A stretch of DNA of 64,000 bases from Roseiarcus sp963787135 (GTDB lineage: Bacteria; Pseudomonadota; Alphaproteobacteria; Rhizobiales; Beijerinckiaceae): the NCBI GenBank assembly GCA_963787135.1, contig CAWBBW010000042.1:1-64000 (forward strand), written 5' to 3'. Made by a program: the position numbers and the translations under genes. Of the stretch, positions 48,383 through 56,295 are shown in pieces. The notes under the pieces were generated by a model, which ran no database searches, had not been told where the DNA came from, and saw only the letters and a program-made list of their open reading frames with translations. Every line of letters starts with the position of its first letter. Position 1 is the first letter of the stretch.

Positions 48383-49312
48383 CTAGAATTCCACTCTATC
48401 GCCGCCCTTAAGCCGCAGGGTCGCTCTGGCCTCGCTCGGCGTCGCGATTTCGAGCCCGAGATCTTCGACGATCTGCCGCGCCCGGGTGACCTGCTCGGCG
48501 TTGGACCTGGCGAGCTTGCCCGCGCCCATCCAGAGAGAATCCTCGAGACCGACGCGAATGTTGCCGCCGAGCGCCGCCGCCTGGGCCGCAATGACGAATT
48601 GATTCCGGCCCGCGCCCAGAACGGACCACTGATAATCTGAACCGAACAGCCTGTCCGCGGTGCGTCGCATATGCATCACATCCTCGGGATGCGGACCAAT
48701 GCCCCCGAGGATGCCGAACACGCTTTGCACAAACAATGGCGGCTTCACCAGGCCGCGGTCGACGAAGTGAGCAAGCGTATAGAGATGGCCTATGTCGTAA
48801 CACTCGATCTCGAACCGCGTGCCGTTGTCAGCGCAGGTTGTCAGGATTCTTTCGATGTCGGCGAAGGTGTTCTTGAAGATCCGGTCCTTCGACCCTTCGA
48901 GATAGGGGCGCTCCCAAGCGTGCCTGAACTCCTTGAAGCGGTTCAGCATGGGATAAAGCCCGAAGTTCATCGAACCCATGTTGAGCGACGCGACTTCCGG
49001 CTTGAACAGCGCCACCGGCTTGAGGCGCTCTTCGATGGTCATTGTCGACGCGCCTCCGGTCGTGATGTTGACCACGCAATCCGAGCGCTGCTTGATAATC
49101 TTGAGGAACGGCGCAAAACGCTCCGGGGATTGGTCGGGCCGCCCGTCTGACGGATCGCGAGCGTGAAGGTGGACGATCGCCGCCCCGGCTTCCGCCGCGC
49201 CGATTGCAGCCTCGGCGATCTCGCTTGCGGTAACCGGCAGATGCGGCGACATCGACGGCGTGTGGATCGACCCTGTGACCGCGCAGGTGATGATGACTTT
49301 GCGTTTGCTCAC
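48383..49312 (-). CDS. BKACE-family beta-keto acid cleavage enzyme (DUF849)
   Basis: Protein of 309 residues of the 3-keto-5-aminohexanoate cleavage enzyme family. These zinc TIM-barrel enzymes condense a beta-keto acid with acetyl-CoA to give acetoacetate and a new acyl-CoA. The conserved start is KVIITCAVTGSIHTPSMSPHLPVT; the zinc-binding HLHARDP motif is near residue 48, and GGNIRVGLEDSLWMGAGKLA near the end is the usual CoA/substrate segment. The actual keto acid is unknown. It follows the VOC dioxygenase gene by 66 bases on the same strand, so an operon is likely. Confidence 0.9.
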   Translation of the reverse strand: MSKRKVIITCAVTGSIHTPSMSPHLPVTASEIAEAAIGAAEAGAAIVHLHARDPSDGRPDQSPERFAPFLKIIKQRSDCVVNITTGGASTMTIEERLKPVALFKPEVASLNMGSMNFGLYPMLNRFKEFRHAWERPYLEGSKDRIFKNTFADIERILTTCADNGTRFEIECYDIGHLYTLAHFVDRGLVKPPLFVQSVFGILGGIGPHPEDVMHMRRTADRLFGSDYQWSVLGAGRNQFVIAAQAAALGGNIRVGLEDSLWMGAGKLARSNAEQVTRARQIVEDLGLEIATPSEARATLRLKGGDRVEF

Positions 49313-49378
49313 GGTGATAGGCCTCTGGTTGGACCCGAAGGGGAGCGAGGCGCGCCGCTTCAGAGCCGGCGAAGCGCG

Positions 49379-50332
49379 TCACGCCTCGTAGTTGTGCACG
49401 AAGTCCTCGGGCGGATTGGGTCCCCAAGCATAGAAGGAATCCTCCGGCGGATGATCGCCGGCCTTCCAGTCGAAATCCGCCGGGACAAAGTCGATGTCGG
49501 CGGAATATTCGCTGTAGCTGCCCCAGGGATCCCGGACATAGTGAAAATAATTCGATCCGAGCACATGCCTGCCCAGGCCCCAGCCCTGGCTATGTCCCTT
49601 GCCCAGCATATGCATGGCGCCCGCGCCGATCTCGTCGACACTGCCCACATCCCAGCTGAAATGATGATGGCCCGGCGCGTCCGACTTTGCGAAGGCGATC
49701 ATGTGGTGATCGCTGCCGTGGATCCCGTGCAGGAAAGCGATCCCGTCGCCGGAATGGTCGGAGAGGCGCAGCCCAAGGACGCGCGTGTAGAAGTCGATCG
49801 CTTTGGGGACGTCGCGGGTGAACATGAGGATATGGGCCAAGCGGCGCGGATAGGTCCGCTTGATCGTACTGCGAAACGGCGCTCCGCGTTCTCCCGGACC
49901 CACGGATGCCGCGGCAAACGTGCTCTTTTCATTCGGCGAAGTCTTGGGCGCGACCGCAATCTCGACGAGATTGCGGTCGTGATCGTGGAACCACAGTCCA
50001 TTCGAGTCCACGCCGGCAGGTGGATCGAGCCGGCTGACCCCCATGTCCTGCAGGCGCCTGGCGAAGCGGTCGATGTCGTCTTCGAAGGCGCCGAAGGAAA
50101 CGTACTGGTGCCTCTTGCGCGGGCCTTCGCCGATGTTCCCCCAGACGTGGTGCTGACCATGCACGCCGAGCGCCAACCCGTCGCCTCTGGTTGAAACCGC
50201 GAGGCCGAACTCGTCGTAGAAGCTCTGCGCGACTGACAAATCCGGCACGACAAAATGGAAATGGTCCAGGGAATGGACCCCGAGTTCGCCCGGCCGGCGG
50301 GTCGGCCGGATATGTCCCCTGATCTCGGTCAT
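49379..50332 (-). CDS. VOC-family extradiol-type dioxygenase
   Basis: Type I extradiol dioxygenase-like protein of 317 residues from the ATG at 50332, preceded by CGGAGGAAAG. Two vicinal-oxygen-chelate modules are present: LDHFHFVVPDLSVAQSFY at the N-terminus and LAHILMFTRDVPKAIDFYTRVLG in the catalytic half. Likely metal ligands are the His in LAHILMF, a His in GHHHFSWDVG and the Glu in YSEYSAD. It would cleave a catecholic ring. It is the first gene of a pair with BKACE. Neither ligand assignment nor substrate is proved. Confidence 0.85.
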   Translation of the reverse strand: MTEIRGHIRPTRRPGELGVHSLDHFHFVVPDLSVAQSFYDEFGLAVSTRGDGLALGVHGQHHVWGNIGEGPRKRHQYVSFGAFEDDIDRFARRLQDMGVSRLDPPAGVDSNGLWFHDHDRNLVEIAVAPKTSPNEKSTFAAASVGPGERGAPFRSTIKRTYPRRLAHILMFTRDVPKAIDFYTRVLGLRLSDHSGDGIAFLHGIHGSDHHMIAFAKSDAPGHHHFSWDVGSVDEIGAGAMHMLGKGHSQGWGLGRHVLGSNYFHYVRDPWGSYSEYSADIDFVPADFDWKAGDHPPEDSFYAWGPNPPEDFVHNYEA

Positions 50333-50473
50333 CGCTTTCCTCCGCTTGATCAAATCGCCGGGTTAAGCCCCGGCGACACATTCCTCTGGAGCCGGCAAGT
50401 GTCTTTGGACCCGGCTTCGCGAATGGTCGGCGTTCTCGAGCGAACGACCTAAACGCGAAGGCTCCCTCCGGCT

Positions 50474-51337
50474 CTACGCGGCAGCTCCCAAAGGCGTCCG
50501 CATGAGGAGGCTGCAAAGCCGGGCGAGAGCGTCGCGTAATTGCGGCCGGGCCACGACCATGTCGACCATGCCATGGGCGTGCAGATATTCCGCGCGCTGG
50601 AAGCCTTCCGGCAGCCGCTCTCGAATCGTCTGTTCGATCACCCGCGCGCCGGCGAAGCCGATGACCGCGCCGGGTTCGGCGACATGCACGTCGCCGAGCA
50701 TCGCATACGAAGCGGTCACTCCGCCGGTCGTCGGGTTGGTGAGGACAACGATATAGGGCAGCCTTGCATGGCGAAGCCGCCGGACGGCGACCGTAATGCG
50801 GGGCATTTGCATCAGCGCGAACATGCCTTCCTGCATTCGGGCGCCGCCCGAGGCGGTGAAGATGATGAACGGCGTGCGGCGCTCGACCGCCCAGGTCATG
50901 CCGGCGATGATAGCCTCCCCGGCGGCCACGCCGAGCGTGCCGCCCTGGAACGCAAAATCCTGGACCGCCACTGTCACAGCGAGGCCGTCAAGCTTGCCGA
51001 ACGCGAGCGTGACCGCGTCATAGGCGCCGGTTTTGGCGCGGTTCTCCTTCAGGCGATCGGCGTAGCGCTTGATGTCGCGAAATTTGAGCGGATCGGACTG
51101 CGTTTCCGGCGCCGCGATCTCCTCAAAGTCGCCCCCGTCGAACAGGGACGCGAGGCGTGGCTTGGCGCCGATCGCCATGTGATAGCCGGACCCCGGGACG
51201 ACCATAAGGTTGGCTTCGAGATCCTTGTGGAAGACGAGCTGGCCGCTTTCGGGGCATTTGACCCAGAGGTTTTCCGGCGTGTCGCGGCGCAGCAGTGACC
51301 GAATCTTGGGCGGAACGACGTTGGAGATCCAGTTCAT
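50474..51337 (-). CDS. accD: acetyl-CoA carboxylase carboxyltransferase subunit beta
   Basis: AccD of 287 residues, part of the enzyme that makes malonyl-CoA. The N-terminus MNWISNVVPPKIRSLLRRD is typical of Hyphomicrobiales. The E. coli zinc ribbon is not conserved: instead of two CxxC pairs the sequence has CPESGQ and VPGSGY, leaving one cysteine. The carboxyltransferase core is normal (FTASGGARMQEGMFALMQM, NPTTGGVTASYAMLGD, IGFAGARVIEQTIRE). Its ATG overlaps the trpA stop. folC, which often follows accD in alphaproteobacteria, is absent here; the next gene is the VOC dioxygenase. Confidence 0.94.
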   Translation of the reverse strand: MNWISNVVPPKIRSLLRRDTPENLWVKCPESGQLVFHKDLEANLMVVPGSGYHMAIGAKPRLASLFDGGDFEEIAAPETQSDPLKFRDIKRYADRLKENRAKTGAYDAVTLAFGKLDGLAVTVAVQDFAFQGGTLGVAAGEAIIAGMTWAVERRTPFIIFTASGGARMQEGMFALMQMPRITVAVRRLRHARLPYIVVLTNPTTGGVTASYAMLGDVHVAEPGAVIGFAGARVIEQTIRERLPEGFQRAEYLHAHGMVDMVVARPQLRDALARLCSLLMRTPLGAAA

Positions 51338-52188
51338 TGTCCGTATTTGTCCTGTCTGCCGGGCGACTTGCGGGCGCCATGCACGCTGCGCGCGAGCTCT
51401 TCGACCAACGCTATTACGGCCGGGACGGTCAAGGCGCTTGCCTTTCCATCGTGAAGCGAATGCCGCAGCGCCTCGACAAGAGCCGTTCCGACGGCCACGC
51501 CGTCGGCGACCGATGCGACCGCGCTCGCGCTGGACGCGTCCTTTACGCCGAACCCAACCGCAATGGGCAGCGACGTATGCCGCTTGAATCGGGCGACCGC
51601 TTGTCCGACCGAATCGAAATCCGGGGTCGCGGACCCAGTCACCCCCGTGACAGAGACGTAATAGAGAAAGCCGCCCGTGTTGGCGAGCACCGCAGGCAAG
51701 CGATTGTCGTCTGTCGTCGGGGTCGCCAACCGGACGAACGACAATCCGTGCTTTCGCGCGGGGAGACAGAGTTCGTCGTCCTCTTCCGGCGGACAGTCGA
51801 CGACGATCAGTCCATCGACGCCAGCGGCCCGGGCGTCGCGCAAAAAAGGCTCGACCCCGTAGACGTAGATGGGATTGAAGTAGCCCATCAGGACGATAGG
51901 CGTATCCGCGTCTCCCGCGCGAAAGGCCGCAACCATCGCAAGCGTCGCGCGGAGCGTCTGACCGGCCTTGAGCGCGCGCAGACCGGCCGCCTGGATGGGC
52001 AGCCCGTCGGCCATCGGATCGGTGAAAGGCATGCCGAGCTCGACGATGTCGGCCCCCGCGGCAGGCAGGGCCTTGAGGAGATCGAGCGAGGTTTGGGGGT
52101 CCGGATCGCCCGCCATGATGTAGGCGACAAGAGCCGCCCGGCGCTCGGCGGCAAGGCGCTCGAAGCGGCGATCGATGCGTGCAACCAT
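51334..52188 (-). CDS. trpA: tryptophan synthase alpha chain
   Basis: TIM-barrel enzyme of 284 residues that cleaves indole-3-glycerol phosphate to indole. The catalytic Glu50 is in DIVELGMPFTDPMADG and Asp61 lies in the same segment. VLMGYFNPIYVYG, YYVSVTGVTGS and PIAVGFGVKD, the phosphate-binding loop, are all present. After ADG the sequence is LPIQAA where most TrpA proteins have P and a small residue before IQ, a small substitution. It overlaps accD by ATGA. trpB and trpF, normally upstream, are absent: the next gene upstream is divergent. Confidence 0.94.
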   Translation of the reverse strand: MVARIDRRFERLAAERRAALVAYIMAGDPDPQTSLDLLKALPAAGADIVELGMPFTDPMADGLPIQAAGLRALKAGQTLRATLAMVAAFRAGDADTPIVLMGYFNPIYVYGVEPFLRDARAAGVDGLIVVDCPPEEDDELCLPARKHGLSFVRLATPTTDDNRLPAVLANTGGFLYYVSVTGVTGSATPDFDSVGQAVARFKRHTSLPIAVGFGVKDASSASAVASVADGVAVGTALVEALRHSLHDGKASALTVPAVIALVEELARSVHGARKSPGRQDKYGQ

Positions 52189-52348
52189 GGTCGGCTCGTT
52201 AGCATGGCTCGCGGCTTATTGGAAACGAAGCTGGCCCAAATCCGTCGGTCGGCTCGCCAGGGCCTCTCGACCCGAAATGCGAAACTCTGTAAGCCCGCAC
52301 GAGCGCCCGGAAGCTTGCGGACGCGAGGACCTGCGGGAGGGAACGACG

Positions 52349-52519
52349 ATGAAACTGCTGCTTTTGTTTGTGCCGTGCGTCATCGCCTTGTGGGTCCCGC
52401 TTTACAACTTCGAGCCGCCAGCATTGTTCGGCCTGCCGTTCTTCTATTGGTTTCAGTTGCTGATGATCCCGCTGTCCGCGGTCGCGATCTTCGCCGCCGA
52501 CCGGATCGGGAAGATCTAG
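52349..52519 (+). CDS. DUF3311 small membrane protein
   Basis: A 56-residue protein from the ATG at 52349, which has GGGAGG upstream. It has two membrane helices: LLLLFVPCVIALWVPLY and FYWFQLLMIPLSAVAIFAA, with the family motif FGLPFFYWFQ between them. Proteins of this family are encoded directly before SSS-type monocarboxylate symporters, as here, with one base between stop and next start. A role in assembly or function of the symporter is inferred from this fixed pairing. Confidence 0.85.
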   Translation: MKLLLLFVPCVIALWVPLYNFEPPALFGLPFFYWFQLLMIPLSAVAIFAADRIGKI

Positions 52520-52520
52520 G

Positions 52521-54089
52521 ATGTTCGACCATCTCAACGTCGTCGCGGCGAGCGTCTTCGTTTTTTTCTTTGCGCTCGTCACCGTGCTCGGCTTCGTCGC
52601 GGCGCGGTGGAAATCGGGCGATCTGAACCATATCACCGAATGGGGCCTCGGCGGCAGACGCTTCGGCAAATGGGTGACATGGTTTCTGCTTGGAGGCGAC
52701 CTCTATACCGCCTACACAGTGATCGCGATTCCGGCGGTCGTCTACGCTATCGGCGCCTACGGCTTCTTTGCCGTGCCTTATACAATCATCATTTATCCGT
52801 TTCTCTATCTGACGCTGCCGAGACTCTGGGCGGTTTCGCACAAGCACGGATACCTCACCGCTTCGGACTTTGTGCTCGGCCGCTACGGCGATCGCTGGCT
52901 TGAACTGGCGGTTGCGCTGACAGGCATTCTCGCGACCATGCCCTACATCGCGCTGCAACTCGTCGGACTGGAGAAGGTGATTGGCGCGCTCGGAATCACT
53001 GGCGAGGGATGGTTGCAACACCTGCCGATCACGATCGCTTTCGTTGTCCTTGCCCTCTTCACCTACAAGAGCGGCCTCCGCGCGCCGGCGTTGATCGCCT
53101 TCGTCAAGGACGCCATGATCTACATTTTCATTGTCGCCGCCGTCGTCATCATCCCGTATCAACTTGGCGGCTTTGGCAGGATATTCGATGCCGCTCAGGC
53201 CGCTTACGCGGCGAAGCTCGCAGCCAAGACCGTACCCGCCGCGGGCGTCACGCTCCTGCCCGGACAGATCGGTCCCTACATCACGCTCGCCATCGGGTCG
53301 GCCATGGCGCTCTTCATGTATCCCCACGCGCTCACGGGAACGCTCGCTGCGTCCAGCGGGCGCGCGATCCGGCAGAACACAATGATGCTGCCGGCCTATT
53401 CCTTCGTTCTGGGGCTGATCGCCCTTCTCGGCGTCATGGCGATCGCAGCCGGGATCAAGGTGAAGAACCCCCAGGATGCAGTGCCGCAACTCGTGCTCTG
53501 GGCTTTTCCGGACTGGTTCGCCGGGTTCTGCCTCGCCGCGATTGCGCTCGGCGCTCTGGTTCCGGCCGCGGTCATGTCGATCGGCGCCGCGAACACCTTC
53601 ACCCGCAACGTGTGGAAGCCGTTCATTCATCCGCAGATGACGTCGCAGGAGGAATCCTTCCTTGCCAAGCTCGTGTCCCTGATCGTCAAGATCGGCGCCC
53701 TGCTGGTGATCTTCTTCATGCCGACCCAGTTCGCGCTCGACCTGCAATTGCTGGGTGGAGTGTGGATGGTGCAGATCTTTCCGGCGATGATCCTCGGCCT
53801 CTACACCCGCTGGTTCAGCGGTCCGGCGCTCCTGATCGGCTGGGCGGTCGGCATGGTCGTCGGCACCGCATCGGCGTGGGGCGAGAAGGCGTGGACCCCG
53901 GTCCATGCGCTGAAATGGGACATCCCGCTCGTGGGAACAATCGATTCCGGTCTCGGCTTCGCCGCCTATAACGGCCTTACGGCGGTGCTGGCGAACGTCG
54001 TCGTGGCGTTCCTGCTTTCGCTGCTGATTCGCCCGAACGCGCCCGACGAAACGTCCCCCACAGACTACGAGGATAGCGTCCTCGCGTGA
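52521..54089 (+). CDS. sodium:solute symporter, MctP-like monocarboxylate transporter
   Basis: Inner-membrane transporter of 522 residues with about 13 predicted helices, SSS family. Features are the N-terminal DLNHITEWGLGGRRFGKW, LLGGDLYTAYTVIAIPAVVY, the AIGSAMALFMYPHALTGTLA helix, and NTFTRNVWKPFIHPQMT. It resembles rhizobial MctP, which takes up lactate, pyruvate and other monocarboxylates and some amino acids. It pairs with the DUF3311 protein. No two-component regulator (MctRS-like) is next to it. It converges on the TRAP binding-protein gene, 24 bases apart. Confidence 0.88.
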   Translation: MFDHLNVVAASVFVFFFALVTVLGFVAARWKSGDLNHITEWGLGGRRFGKWVTWFLLGGDLYTAYTVIAIPAVVYAIGAYGFFAVPYTIIIYPFLYLTLPRLWAVSHKHGYLTASDFVLGRYGDRWLELAVALTGILATMPYIALQLVGLEKVIGALGITGEGWLQHLPITIAFVVLALFTYKSGLRAPALIAFVKDAMIYIFIVAAVVIIPYQLGGFGRIFDAAQAAYAAKLAAKTVPAAGVTLLPGQIGPYITLAIGSAMALFMYPHALTGTLAASSGRAIRQNTMMLPAYSFVLGLIALLGVMAIAAGIKVKNPQDAVPQLVLWAFPDWFAGFCLAAIALGALVPAAVMSIGAANTFTRNVWKPFIHPQMTSQEESFLAKLVSLIVKIGALLVIFFMPTQFALDLQLLGGVWMVQIFPAMILGLYTRWFSGPALLIGWAVGMVVGTASAWGEKAWTPVHALKWDIPLVGTIDSGLGFAAYNGLTAVLANVVVAFLLSLLIRPNAPDETSPTDYEDSVLA

Positions 54090-54113
54090 GGGAGCCGACG
54101 GCGCACGCGGCGC

Positions 54114-55238
54114 TCAGCCTTTGGCGCGCCGCTCGCGGATCATGAAATTGTCGAACGAATATTCGGCGACTTGCCACCAAAGATATTCGTCGGCTCGAAA
54201 CGCCATGTAGGAGTCGGCGATTTTCTTGAACCGCGGGTTGTCCTGGCTGAGCTGGGCATAGAGGTCGGTGGTGCTCTTGTAGCAGGCCTCGAGGATATCC
54301 TGGGAAAACAACCGCAACTGCGCGCCGCCGATGACGAGCCGCTTCAGGGCGCCCGGGTTGGCGGCGTCGTATTTCGACCGCACGTATTCATTGCCGAGCG
54401 AGGCGGCGGCGCGCACAGCCGCCTGAGACGGTTTGGGAAGCGCCGCGAACTTTTCTTTGGCGACGACGAGATGAAGCTGCATCCCACCCTTCCACCATCC
54501 GGGGTAGTAATAATACGGAGCGACTTTCGAAATGGAGCCTGCGGCGCCCTCGCCAGCGCCGCCAAACTTTTCGTCGTCGTAAGGACCGACCCATTCGAAA
54601 GCGTCCAACGAACCCTTCGACAGGGCCTCCAGAATCCCGTCCTTTGGCAGAGTGACCGCCGTCGCCCCGAGCGTTTCGAGCACTTTTCCGGCGAAACCGC
54701 CAATTCGGACTTTCATCCCGGCGAAATCCGAGGCGTGGTGGACCTCCTTGCGGAACCAACCGGCCATCTGGCCTCCCGTGTCCCCTAGAGGCACAGCAAT
54801 AAGGCCACGATCCGCCAGCAGATCGTCGATCAGCGCGTCGCCGCCCCCGTCCTGCAGCCAGGCTGCGTGTTGGCGAGCGTTCATTCCGAACGGCGCGCCA
54901 GACCCGAAAACATAGGCCGGGTCCTTGTTCCAGGAATAGGCGAGGGCGGTATGAGCGCAATCGGCCTTGCCATCGGCGACAGCGTCCAACGCGTCCACGG
55001 CGGACGCGATGTCGCCCGGAGGATGGATAGAAACCGTGAAATGTCCGTCCGTCATATCCGACAGGGACCGGGCAAACGCTTCGGAGCCGCCGACAATGAT
55101 GTCGAGGCCGGGCTGAAAGGCCGACGTCATTGTCCAGCGCATGTCGGGCGAAGGATCGGCGAGCGCCGGCGCGGCGATGGCCGCGCTGGCGGCTGCGGCG
55201 CTGGCCTGCGTTATGAACTGTCGCCTCGAAGCGGGCAT
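54114..55238 (-). CDS. TRAP transporter substrate-binding protein, DctP family
   Basis: Periplasmic solute receptor of 374 residues with a twin-arginine-like signal peptide (MPASRRQFITQASAAAAS...ALA). The mature protein has TAFQPG-like beginnings (WTMTSAFQPGLDII), FRKEVHHASDFAGMKVRIGG containing the conserved carboxylate-binding arginine, and the LDAFEWVGPYDDEKFG region. This pattern is typical of DctP proteins for 2-oxo or branched monocarboxylates. The two membrane subunits (dctQ, dctM) are not in the neighbourhood, so it is an orphan here. Confidence 0.88.
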   Translation of the reverse strand: MPASRRQFITQASAAAASAAIAAPALADPSPDMRWTMTSAFQPGLDIIVGGSEAFARSLSDMTDGHFTVSIHPPGDIASAVDALDAVADGKADCAHTALAYSWNKDPAYVFGSGAPFGMNARQHAAWLQDGGGDALIDDLLADRGLIAVPLGDTGGQMAGWFRKEVHHASDFAGMKVRIGGFAGKVLETLGATAVTLPKDGILEALSKGSLDAFEWVGPYDDEKFGGAGEGAAGSISKVAPYYYYPGWWKGGMQLHLVVAKEKFAALPKPSQAAVRAAASLGNEYVRSKYDAANPGALKRLVIGGAQLRLFSQDILEACYKSTTDLYAQLSQDNPRFKKIADSYMAFRADEYLWWQVAEYSFDNFMIRERRAKG

Positions 55239-55332
55239 GCAGAATTCCTCTGGTCGAACAATCGCACGGGCATTGTGGCTATGCGATCACGCTGTGCAAA
55301 AATGCGGCGTCTGCGTGAATTCCCTGAGGCGT

Positions 55333-56139
55333 TCAGACCGCAAGCTCACGGGCGAGTGTCCGCAAATCTGTCCAGGCTTGCCTCTTTTGCCCGGGCTGTC
55401 GCAACAAATAGGCGGGGTGGAGCATCGCCAGCGCGCGCAACGTCCGCCCGTCGTCGCAGCGGTAGGCAAACCAAGTCCCGCGCGCGCGAGTGATGCCCTC
55501 CCGTACGCCCAGTAACGTTTGGGCCGACGATGCGCCCAGACACACGAGGATCTCCGGATCTGCGAGCTCGATCTGTCGCTTGATGAACGGCAGACAGGCC
55601 TGGGTCTCCTGAAGGGTCGGCGTTCGATTGCCCGGCGGGCGCCAGGGAACGACGTTGGCGATATAGACTTGCCCGCGTTCGAGCCCGATCGACTTCAACA
55701 TGCGATCCAGCAGTTGTCCCGCGCGGCCGACAAACGGGCGGCCGATTCGATCCTCGTCTGCTCCCGGCGCCTCGCCGACGAACATCACCCTCGAGCCTGG
55801 CGCGCCATCTGCGAACACGAGTTGGGTCGCCGTCCGCTTCAAGCCGCATTGCTCAAAGCTCTCAAGATATGACCTCAGGGTCACGAGGTCAGGCGCAGAT
55901 GCGGCGAGATCCCGAGCGGCAATCTCGACGCGCCCCCGTTCGCTACCCACCCGCTCGCGAGCTCCGGCCGCTCCCATTGGCGCTTCTGCCGGCGCCTTTT
56001 GCGGAGGAACCGGTTCTGTGGCGAATGGCGCCGGGCGCCAATCGTCAGCGAAATGATTGCGAGGCGTCTCGTCGACTGCAAATTCGACGCCGACCTCAGA
56101 CCACCATCTCAGCGCCGCAGCGGCATGATGCGGATCCAA
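55333..56139 (-). CDS. uracil-DNA glycosylase, family 4-like
   Basis: DNA repair glycosylase of 268 residues from a TTG at 56139 (AGGAG about ten bases upstream); an ATG at 56196 would give 287 residues. The catalytic core is at the C-terminal two thirds: VMFVGEAPGADEDRIGRPFVGRAGQLLDRML (motif A), NVVPWRPPGNRTPT, and LAMLHPAYLLRQPGQKRQAW (motif B with the catalytic-site histidine). Family 4 enzymes carry an iron-sulfur cluster; the cysteines in FEQCGLK, QACLPF and ILVCLG are candidates. The N-terminal 90 residues are low-complexity. It is divergent from the ETF-QO gene, an arrangement common in Hyphomicrobiales. Confidence 0.87.
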   Translation of the reverse strand: MDPHHAAAALRWWSEVGVEFAVDETPRNHFADDWRPAPFATEPVPPQKAPAEAPMGAAGARERVGSERGRVEIAARDLAASAPDLVTLRSYLESFEQCGLKRTATQLVFADGAPGSRVMFVGEAPGADEDRIGRPFVGRAGQLLDRMLKSIGLERGQVYIANVVPWRPPGNRTPTLQETQACLPFIKRQIELADPEILVCLGASSAQTLLGVREGITRARGTWFAYRCDDGRTLRALAMLHPAYLLRQPGQKRQAWTDLRTLARELAV

Positions 56140-56295
56140 AATTGCGTCTCTCCTGCTTCCATCCGCTTGCGCGGCGCCATAGAGGCAAACTAGCATGGCG
56201 TCAGTGGATTCGCATTTAAGGCTTTGCCAGTTGAGCGAATACAGTTCAGGCGTAAACGAATTGCCGCGACAGCGCGCGTTTAAGTCGATTTCGCG

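Noticed and set aside
52380..53906. 508-codon minus-strand frame opposite the MctP-like symporter
   Set aside because: Translation is charged and low-complexity with no recognisable domain, whereas the plus strand encodes a clear membrane transporter.
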